Shown: one piece after another, positions 13,451 through 23,756 of the stretch
How the letters are laid out: every line of letters starts with the position of its first letter
How positions within the stretch are numbered: position 1 is the stretch's first letter
DNA from: Neocallimastix lanati (nom. inval.)
Lineage: Eukaryota; Neocallimastigomycota; Neocallimastigomycetes; Neocallimastigales; Neocallimastigaceae
NCBI GenBank assembly: GCA_016946835.1
Contig: JACVTC010000198.1
Location: 53,501 to 117,500 of the forward strand
Direction of reading: 5' to 3'
Length of the DNA: 64,000 nucleotides
Program-made: the position numbers and the translations under genes
The notes under the pieces: generated by a model
The model's database searches: none
What the model was told of the DNA's origin: nothing
Seen by the model: only the letters and a program-made list of their open reading frames with translations

Positions 13451-16057
13451 ACTTAAATTTAAATATTAATATAATATATTAATATTTATTTATATTAATT
13501 ATTGTAATAATTATTTTAATTATTTTAATTATTTTAATTATTTTAATTATTTTAATTATTTTATTATTTTATTATTTTATTATTTTATTTTTGTTTTATT
13601 TTACTTTTTTTTTAAGGAAATCCATTATTTATATTAAGAATTGCTAACACATTATTTGCAGATGATGAAAGTGTGAGTTTAGATAATGAATTTAATCTAG
13701 TATTGAACAAATCATTTCCTGAATTAGAACTCAATAAGCACTGTAGTTCAATGAAAGATTTAATAAAATATCAAATAAGTACCTTAGATCCCGACTTTAA
13801 ACATTATTTATTTATATGTTCATTAATTAATAAAAACTGGTTCTGCTATAAAACTATTAATAATTTTGTAAAGGAATATAAGGATAAAAACAAAATTTGC
13901 GAATCCGCTTTTAATTTTACCAATAGAGATAGCATAAATGAAAGTAATTATGATATATATAACTATCTTAAAAGATATTTTAGAATTAAGAAAAATGAGA
14001 ATCAAGAAAACACTGATCAAGATGACAGTAAAGCAACCTATTTCACTAGTCTATCCAACATTAAATTCATAGAATCTAATAGTGAATTACCAATAGGGAT
14101 GGATAAAAATGTTTATGATGCCATCTTTTCCTTTAGTGGTAAATTAATTAAAGATACTATTTATGAAGAAGAGAGTATTGACGATCGTCTTGCCATTCAT
14201 GAAATGTTTGCTCAATACATTGAAAAAAAAAATAGTGATGAACATTTCATTCTTTTCTATCACTATTGTAATTCTAATAACACAGATAAAATGGTTTACT
14301 ATCTTTCTAAATTATGTCATGAAATGTATAAAATGGGGGCCTCTTATATAGCTGCAGAAGCTTATGAACTTTTACTAAATTGTTATGGTGAAAGTATTGA
14401 TCCTAATAGTAATGGAGAAGGAGAAGAAAGTACTAATAATTCCGTAAAGATACCTAATATTCTACTAAAAACAAGGAAAACGGTTAAAAATCCTAATGAA
14501 AAAATAAGAGTTAATCGACCTTCTAATTTTGAATTGGCACGCATGTATTACGAATTAGGTTCCAGTTATTATGGACTTTCAGAGTATAGAAAAGCCGAAA
14601 TTTGTTTCCTTAAAATTTTAGATTATCTAGAATATAAATTCCCAGAAAAAAATGTATCTCTCATGGTTAAATTAATTAAAGAAACAAAAAAACGAGAACA
14701 GTATAAGAAGCTTTCCAATAGTGAAAGAAACAATATGAAAAAGGAAGAAATTGATAGAATTGACAAATTAATTTCAGAAATAAGTGATGAAAAGGAACGA
14801 GAAGAAACGAGAGAAAAATATAAAAACTCCATTGAAAAGGGATCACTCACACTCTGTCAGAAAGCTTTATGTATGCTCTTTGAAGTTTATAATATCTATC
14901 ATAAATCTATTCATTGTCAAATTTCTCTATTGATGGCATTAAATGACCCCAGTTCTCCTGAAAATAATTTTCATTATGCAGAAATTATTGCTAAATACGG
15001 ATTAGAATTAGTTTGGGTCTCCTCCACCAGTAACGTTGGATGGTCCTATCTCAATTCCGCTGAAGAAATTATTAATTCAGATGATAAAGAATTACCTATA
15101 CTGAAAATGACGCGTAGTCACTTAGTTATCTATGATTGTCTTGCTATTGCTAATATTTTCTTAAGATCATGGTCCAAAGGAAAACATTATGTTGATATTA
15201 TTATTAAACTATCACAACAAACCGGAGATACCGAAATCTGGGGTAGAGGAACGATACTGAAGTCTTTACTCTATTTCCAAGCAGGAGCCGTGGACAAAAG
15301 TTTCCGTCTAGCTAAAGAAGTATATAATAATTCAAGTGAACGTAATATCTGGAGATCACAATGTACTGCCCTTCTCATCACTTTACAATATTATGGTGTG
15401 AAGGAAGCTGTTGATATTATCTATACCCCTCTAAATGTGATGAATATCATATTTAATTTACCCCAGAAAATAAATTCCTCAAATAATGAAGATGTAGTAC
15501 TATATGCTGGTCTTATTTTAGATGCCTGTTTCCGATTTAAAGTACCAGTTCCAAACATTTTCGACTACGTGAAAAAAGTGATACCAAGTTTAGAAAAACT
15601 AGAGCCCTCATGTTACTATTCCATTTTTGCATTTCCACAATATGTTGTTGTTCTTTTCCTCTTCTATGAACTAGGCTACTTCAAAAAAACATATAAAAAC
15701 TATGAACTTTGTATACAACTCTTAAACTCTACACTACAAGCAATGGACCTCTATGGAGAAACACAAATTGTTCAACCCCTAATATCTATGTTAAAAGGAC
15801 TCACCTGTTTGCTTCAAAATAATGTTAATAATGCCATGGTATCCTGGGAAAACGGGGCAAAAAAAGCGAAAAGATCTCAATTCTTTGGGGCTATGTTATA
15901 TTGGAAAATGGCCTATTATGGTGTAGGAGAAATTGCTGAGAGAAGTGATGTTATAGTTAAAAAATTATTAGAAAAAATTAATGCTTCATTTGAATTAGAT
16001 GTAGAAAAGGAGTGGGTTGTAGATCAATTTAAACCAATAAAAGCAAGAAAGGGATAA
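8274..16057 (+). CDS. Soluble adenylyl cyclase (ADCY10)-like protein, apparent pseudoenzyme
   Basis: Eleven exons by splice signal and phase: 8274-8691, 8972-9097, 9286-9297, 9469-9720, 10223-10869, 11162-11191, 11330-11354, 11536-11670, 11803-12067, 12320-13350, 13617-16057; 1793 residues. Order matches human soluble adenylyl cyclase: C1 (about 122-310), C2 (about 385-545), STAND-type NTPase (about 550-985, with a basic low-complexity insert), then a helical TPR-like tail (best match about 1285-1420). Known sAC enzymes make cAMP from ATP and respond to bicarbonate. Here the residues aligned with human D47, K95 and D99 are N137, N183 and K187; T405, N412 and R416 become F494, D501 and K505; K334 is kept (K431). 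The P-loop reads GEEGYGIT, Ile618 replacing the Walker Lys. The Walker B-like segment is LVIILDNAH. The frame is otherwise intact, so the protein is probably made but catalytically impaired. Introns hold long ATT, TTTA and poly(A) runs. Human numbering is from memory. Confidence 0.85.
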
Positions 16058-16129
16058 ATTTAAAATATAAAGTATTAATATCATTAAAGTAAAACAAAAA
16101 GTCATAATAACAAAAAAATATGTATATAT

Positions 16130-16450
16130 AAAATAAAAATATATAAATATAAAAAAAAATATATATATATATTACCCTTATAAACTAAACATGTATTATA
16201 TAAAGAATGAATTCATATTATATTTATACATTTTTTTATTTAATGATTATTAATAATATTTTATACAGTGTGTAAAAAAATAATATTAATAATTAAAAAT
16301 ATATAAATATAAAAAAAAAAAAAAAAGATATTATCCTTATAAACTAAACATGTATTATATAATATGAATTCATATTATATTTATACATTTTTTTATTTAA
16401 TTTAATGATTATTTATGATATTTTATATAGTTTGTAAAAAAAAATAATAA
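16130..16450. repeat. Direct duplication of about 170 bp downstream of the cyclase gene
   Basis: Two adjacent copies share the block CCTTATAAACTAAACATGTA (first near 16176, second near 16335), followed by a shared ATTCATATTATATTTATACA block and a TTTTTTTATTTAAT stretch. They diverge by small indels. This is a local tandem duplication in the 3' flank with no coding content. Confidence 0.85.
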
Positions 16451-16881
16451 TAATAGTAATAATATGTAAAAAAAAAAAATAATAATAGTAATAATAAGTA
16501 TAATTCTTTTATTTAATCATTTTGTACAATAAAAAAAAAAATTGCTTAAAAAATTTTTTTTAATTACTAATTTATTTATAGATTATAATTAATTATAGAT
16601 AAATCATAGCTATCTTTTTTTTAAAAAAATTATATATATATATATATAAAATATATATTAATATTAAAAATAAATATTAAAAATTTGTATAAGATACACT
16701 AATAAAATTAATAATTAAGAAAAAACAATGGATATTTTAAAAAATATATAAATATTTCTATAGTAATAAATTATTAATATAAATAATAATATAAATAAAT
16801 AATAGGTCTATCATTCAAAAAAGAATATATAAAAAAAAAATATGAAAAAAATAAAAAAAATCTCTATAACACCACAAGAAT

Positions 16882-16912
16882 GGGGTGGTTCATTTCGCCA
16901 AATTGAAAATTA

Positions 16913-16944
<32 letters not shown>

Positions 16945-17064
16945 AATTAAACATTATTACTATTGAATGAAAACAAGGTAAAAAAAAAATTATTTAGAAT
17001 TTTTATTTATTTATTTGTTTATTTATTTATCTTAATATTCCACTTGGCGAAATGCAATTTGGGG
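16882..17064. mobile_element. MITE-like element with terminal inverted repeats
   Basis: The left end GGTTCATTTCGCCAAATTG (about 16887) is matched in inverted orientation by the right end TTGGCGAAATGCAATTTGGG (17044-17063). The core TTCATTTCGCCAA aligns with TTGCATTTCGCCAA with one base of difference in length. The interior (about 140 bp) is A/T only and itself roughly palindromic, with ATAA repeats on the left and TTTA repeats on the right. Size, inverted ends and lack of coding capacity fit a miniature inverted-repeat element. Similar ends occur singly at 2694-2710 and near 22402. I could not identify a clear target-site duplication. Confidence 0.55.
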
Positions 17065-17142
17065 AAATATAAACTCTTCCCACATGAATCATGTAACCGC
17101 AAACCCTAACTGCAATAGATTCACATGACTAATATTTATCAT

Positions 17143-17229
<87 letters not shown>

Positions 17230-20200
17230 TTATTCATTATTAAAAAAATAACAAATCATTTATATCTATAAAAAATATTTCAAATTAAAATAGTCCTAAA
17301 AAAAAATAATACGTTACTAAAAACAATTGATCAGTTATTACCCTCTGGCTAAAAAAAATGTGAAAAAAATAAAAAAAAAAAAAATCTCTATAACCACCAC
17401 AAGAATCATGAACCACCCCTAACCGCAAACCTAACCGCAATAGATTCACATGATTAACAATTTATTACATAATTTTTTATTATATAATATTTAATATTAA
17501 TCATTTATTATTTATTTATATATTTATTTACTTATTTATTCAATGTTAATTATTTTTAATTAACACTTTGTTCAATACTTTTATTTTATTACTTATATTA
17601 TTTTAATAAATAATAATTAAATATCATTTATATATATAAAAAAAATAAAATATTATAAATTAAAACAGTCTTACAAAACAAATATTATTTTTACTTAAAA
17701 TCAATTAATTAGTTATTAAGCTATAAATAAAATGTGAAAAAAATAAAAATGTGAAAAAAATAAAAAAAATGAACATTCTTAACTGCAACAACCCTATCTG
17801 TAGTAGTAGATTCATTTAATATTTAATATTTAATATCATATATTATTATTTATTTACTTTTACTTATTTATTATTTATTATTGATTATTAATTATTAATT
17901 ATTTATTATTTATTATTTATTATTTTTTATTTTTTATTTATTATTTATTATTTATTATTTATTATTTATTATTTATTCAATGTTCATTTTAAAATAATAG
18001 TATTCTATACATCCATAAGAAAATTAAATATTTCAAAATAAAATATTATTACAAAAAAAAATATTATTGTTACTAATAGCAATTAATTAGTTATTAAGCT
18101 ATAAATACAAAAAAAAAAAAAAAAAAAAAAAGATCACTACCACCACAAGAACCTAACTACCCCTAACCGCAACCCTAACTGCAATATATTCATGTGATTA
18201 ATAATTTTATTATTAATATTTAATATTAATAATTAATTATTTATTTATTTATTTATTATTCATTATTCATTATTCATTAATTTATTAAATAATAATATAT
18301 CATTTATATCTACAAAAAAAAATAAAATATTTCAAATTAAGTCTTAAAAAAGAAAGTTATGTTACTAAAAACAATTGATCAGTTATTACCCTCTGGCTAT
18401 AAAAAAATGTGAAAAAATAAAAAAAAAAAAAAAAAAAGATATCTATAACCACCACAAGAACTATTTGTGAGTACTCGAAGGTATTTCCTTTAGATTCTGC
18501 AATTATATCTTTTTGTTTCTTGTTTTTATTTCACTAGCTATGAACCACTCCTAACCGCAACCCTAACTGAAATAGTTCACGTGATTAATATTTATTATAT
18601 AATATTTTATTACATAATATTTAGTATTAATTAATTATTATTTATTTACTTATTTATTTAATAATTATTCATTATTCAATATTAAAATAATGATATATCA
18701 TTTTTATCTATAAAAAATAAAATATTTAAAATTAAAATATTATTACAAAAAAATATTATCTTTACTAAAAGAAATTAATTATTTATTAAGCTATGATATA
18801 AGAACTATGAACCCCAAACCACAAACCCTAACTGCAATGAATTCACGTGATTAATATTTTATTACACAATATTTTATTTTTTAATATTTAATATCCTTAT
18901 TATTATTTATTACTAATTTATTATTATTATTAATTATTCATTATTTATTATTTATTATTTATTATTTATTATTTATTATTTATTATTTACTTATTTATTC
19001 AATATTCATTATTAAAATAATAATAATCTATACATCCAAAAGAAAATAAAATATTTCAAATTAAAATATTATTAAAAAAAAGTATTATTGTATTATTGTT
19101 ACTAAAAGAAATTAATTAGTTATTAAGCTATAAAAAAAAGAGAAAAAAAATTTCTATAACAAGAATTATGAACCACCCCTAACCGCAACCCTAACTGCAA
19201 TATATTCACTTGATTATTATTTTATTATATTTTATTTAATATTAATCAAATATTGTTTATTATTTATTATTAAATAATATCATTTATATCTATATAAAAA
19301 AAAAAAATAAAATATTTCAAATTAAAATAGTCTTAAAAAAGAAAGTTATGTTACTAAAAACAATTGATCAGTTATTACCCTCTGGCTATAAAAAACATGA
19401 AAAAAATAAAAAAGATATCTATAACCACCACAAGAACCATTTGTGAGTGCTCGAAGGTATTTCCTTTAGATTCTGCAATTATATCTTTTTGTTTCTTGTT
19501 TTTATTTCGCTAGCAATGAACTACCCCTAACTGCAACCCCTAACTACAATATAATCACGTGATTAAATAACATATATTATTTATTATTTTTTTATTATTT
19601 ATTTATTATTTATTATTTATTTATTTATTCATTTATTATTCATTATTTATTATTAAAATAATAATTTATACATCCATAAGAAAATAAAATATTTCAAATT
19701 AAATAGTCTTAAAAAAGAAAGTTATGCTATTAAAAACAATTGATCAGTTATTACCCTCTGGCTATAAAAAAATGTGAAAATATAAAAAAAAAAAAAAAGA
19801 TATCTATAACCACCACAAGAACCATTTTTGAGTGCTCGAAGGTATTTCCTTTAGATTCTACAATTATATCTTTTTGTTTCTTGTTTTTATTTCACTAGCT
19901 ATGAACCACCCCTAACCGCAACCCTAACTGAAATAGTTTATGTGATTAATATTATATATTATTTATTATTTATTATTTATTTACTTATTTATTTAATATT
20001 CATTATAAAAATAATAATATTCCATACATCCAAAAGAAAATAAAATATTTCAAATTAAAATATTATTGCAAAAAAAATATTATCGTTACTAAAAGAAATT
20101 AATTAGTTATTAAGCTATGACAAACCCCAGCTAAATCTTTTTAAATGCTAAATCTTTTTAAATATTTAACTTAGTAATAATATTTAATATTTTAAATTAC

Positions 20201-21486
20201 TTATTAATTCTTATAATAGTTATACTTATACATGTAATACTTTGTAAATCTTAAATAAATAAAAGAATTTGAAACCCAAAACACAAACCCTAACTGCAAT
20301 GAATTCACGTGATTAATATTTTATTACACAACATTTTATTATTTAATATTTAATATCCTTATATCCTTTATTATTATTTATTACTAATTTATTATTATTA
20401 TTATTAATTATTATTTATTAATAATTTATTATTATTTATTATTTATTAATAATTTATTATTATTTATTATTTATTATTTATTATTTATTATTTATTTACT
20501 TATTTATTCAATGTTCATTATTAAAATAATAATAATTTATAAATCCAAAAGAAAATAAAATATTTCAAATTAAAATATTATTAAAAAAAAAGTATTATTG
20601 TTACTAAAAGAAATTAATTAGTTATTAAGCCATAAAAAAAAGAGTAAAAAATTTCTATAATAAGAACTATGAACCACCCCTAACCGCAACCCTAACTGCA
20701 ATATATTCACTTGATTATTATTTTATATCATTTAATATTAATCATTTTTTGTTTATTTATTTATTTATTATTTATTATTTATTATTCATTATTAAAATAA
20801 TTATATATCATTTATATCTATAAAAAAAAATAAAATATTTCAAATTAAAATAGTCTTAAAAAAGAAAGTCATGTTACTAAAAACAATTGATCAGTTATTA
20901 TCCTCTGGCTATAAAAAAATGTGCAAAAATAAAAAAAAAAAAAAAAATCTCTATAACCACCACAAGAATCATTTTTGAGTGCTCGAAGGTATTTCCTTTA
21001 GATTCTGCAATTATATCTTTTTATTTCATGTTTTTATTTCACTAGCTATGAACCACTCCTAACCGCAACCCTAACTGAAATAGTTCACGTGATTAACATC
21101 ATATATTATTTATTATTTATTTATTTATTATATATTATTTATTTACTTATTTATTTAATATTCATTATTAAAATAATAATATTCTATCCATCCAAAAGAA
21201 AATAAAATATTTCAAATTAAAATAGTTTTAAAAAAGAAAGTTATGATACTAAAAACAATTAATCAGTTATTAACCTCTGGATATAAAAAAAATGTGAATA
21301 AAATAAAAAAAATATCTATAACCACCACAAGAACCATCTGTGAGTGTTCGAAGGTATTTCCTATAGATTCTGCAATTATATCTTATTGTTTATTGTTTTT
21401 ATTTCACCATCTATGAACCACCCCTAACCTCAAACCTAACCGTAATAGATTCACGTGATTAATATCTATTATAATATTAATCATTT

Positions 21487-21526
<40 letters not shown>

Positions 21527-21640
21527 TTATTCAAATATTAAAATAATAATATATCCTATACATCTATAAGAAAATAAAATATACTATTTCAAATTAAAAT
21601 GATCTTATAAAAAAAAATTAATATTACTAAAAAGGATAGA
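17065..21640. repeat. Satellite-like tandem array, about 13 units of roughly 370 bp
   Basis: The most conserved core is ACCCCTAACCGCAACCCTAA followed by CTGCAATAGATTCACGTGATTAAT, starting near 17095, 17416, 17775, 18165, 18550, 18812, 19178, 19525, 19910, 20276, 20677, 21055 and 21424. Spacing is 260-400 bp. Each unit continues with TTATTTA or TTTA repeats, an ATTATTCATT block and an A-rich block. Two upstream variants exist: A, with ATCAGTTATTACCCTCTGGC and, in several copies, GTGCTCGAAGGTATTTCC; and B, with TTAGTTATTAAGCTATAAA. No open frame is conserved among units. The 20.1-20.27 kb unit has an extra insertion of about 130 bp. The array lies between the cyclase gene and its broken copy. 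Confidence 0.85.
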
Positions 21641-22156
21641 TCAGAAAGTATTGATAATTCTCCATAAAGATAACTAATATTAAACTAAAAAGAAGGAAAA
21701 CAATTAAAGATTCTAATGAAAAAAAATTTAAGGTTAACCGACCTTCTAATTTTGAATTGGGCATGCATGTATTATGAATTAGGTTCCTGTTATTCTGGAC
21801 TTTCAGAGTATAGAAAAGCCGAAATTTGTTTCCTCAAAATTTTAGATTACCTAGAGTATAAATTCCCAGAAAAAAAAATGTATCATTCATGGTTAAATTA
21901 ATTAAAAAAAAAAAAACGAAAACAGTAAAAGAAGCTTTCCATTGGTGAAAGATACAATATAAAAAATAAAAAAGGAAGAAATGGATAGAATTGACAAATT
22001 AATTTCAGAAATTAGTGATGAAAAGGAACGAGAAGAAACGAGAAAAAAAAAAAATATAAAAACTTTATTGAAAAGGGATCACTCACACTCCGTCAGAAAG
22101 CTTTATGTATGCTCTTTGAAGTCTATAATATCTATCATAAATCTATTCATTGTCAT
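21641..22156 (+). pseudogene. Truncated, broken copy of the cyclase-like gene (exon 11 fragment)
   Basis: This block is clearly similar in DNA and protein to 14390-14918 of the cyclase-like gene, covering the TPR-like segment with Y-Y-E-L-G-S and G-L-S-E-Y-R-K-A-E-I-C-F. It contains an internal deletion after GAAAGTATTGAT, frame-breaking poly(A) expansions (about 21880 and 22040-22052) and several stops. It ends abruptly in TTCATTGTCA, the equivalent of position 14918, and then becomes A/T repeat. It has no start, no upstream exons and cannot encode the domain. It is best explained as a partial segmental duplication that later decayed. Intact pieces at 21716-21898 and 21981-22181 are remnants, not separate genes. 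Confidence 0.9.
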
Positions 22157-22769
22157 AATATATATATATTTTACAAAATATTAAAATTATCTTTAATAAT
22201 AAAGATAAATTTAATATTTTGTTAAATATATTTTTATAATTAAATATTATGAATAGTTATTTTATTACAATTTTTCAAAATATTAAAAATATTTAATTAT
22301 TTTGAATTTTTATTAAATAAATATTATAAAAATAGTATTAAAAAACATATTTTGAATTTTTATTTATTTATTTATTCATTTTTTTTTATATCAATACTCC
22401 ATTTGGCTAAATGCAACTTCCTCCAAAAAGAAGTTTTTTTAAAATTTTATTTTATTTTTTAGAAGTGCTAATTATTTTATATTTATATTCATATATAAAT
22501 ATTTCATTTGTTGGTTTATTTAATATTAATAACTAATTTAAAAATAAAATGATAAAAAAAAAAAATTATAATTATACTTATATTTTTTATTTTTTATTTA
22601 ACGCTTAATAATTATTTTAATTTTTAAACAATTATAAAAAAAGTTCATTATACCAACGAAAACTATACTGATGCAATAATATATATCTATTATACTTTTT
22701 TTTTTTTTTTTTTTTATTCATCATTATTTTTATGAATTAACAATATGTAATAACTATTTATTTTTAAAT

Positions 22770-22803
<34 letters not shown>

Positions 22804-23756
22804 TAATATATTAAGATTAAAATATAATTAAAAATCAATCCTATTTGTCTTTAATTTATTGTTTTATTACTTTTTGTATTTTATATTATTTTAAAGGTAA
22901 AGGCAGATAGAATTACAAAAATTAATAAAGAATAAACAAATAAAATATTAAACCATAAATAAAATAAATATAAATACATATGTAAATATGTAAATATGTC
23001 TATTATTCAAAAAAGAATATATAAATATTATATTATAATACAAAGTTTTATAATTTTTATTATTATTATTATTTTTTTTTTTTTTTGTTTTTAAATTTTT
23101 TATAATCGCATTTTTGTTATATTGAAATATATATAATAAATATTTAATATCTATTTATCTATATATTTTAATGATAAATCTTTATAATAAAAAAAATTAA
23201 GATAAAAATTTATACTAATCTATTATTATTATTATTTATATATATATATACTTCATTGTATTAAAAAAAAAAAGATAAAGGAAAAGTAAAAAAAAAATGT
23301 TACAAAACTATCTTTTCTAAAATATTTATAATTAATATAAAATTAAATTTGTTCGATTTATAAAAATAAATACTAAAAACTAAAATTTATAGATAATATT
23401 TAAAGATATTAATTTTTTTTTTCTTTTAAATATTTATAAACTAATAAAAAAATAATAAAAATATATATAAAATTAAATATTATTAACCAAAATATTAGTA
23501 AAAAAAAAAATAATATAAAACATATATATATAAAATCCAACATTTATTTAATCTTAATAGATTTGATTTTATTTGAATTATATTGGATTATATATATAAT
23601 AATTTCTAATTACAGTTTATTTTTTTTTTTTATTTTATTTTCTCACCTTTCTATACATATAAATATATACATATATTTTTAATATTCTAATATCCCATAT
23701 TCATTTATAATCTTAATATTGAAAAATATATATATATAAATATAATTCAATTTTGT
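22157..23756. other. A/T intergenic region downstream of both flanking genes
   Basis: No gene is visible. Near 22340-22430 a TTTTGAATTTTTATTTATTT block followed by CCATTTGGCTAAATGCAA resembles the right end of the MITE-like element at 16.99-17.06 kb, so the satellite and pseudogene region is bracketed by related sequence. The rest is poly(T), ATT and AT runs. It includes the presumed 3' flank of the minus-strand BET-like gene. Confidence 0.6.

Noticed and set aside
17065-21640. True interstitial telomere tract
   Set aside because: Only two CCCTAA units per 370-bp unit occur, separated by CGCA; it is a satellite with telomere-like motifs, not a telomere array.
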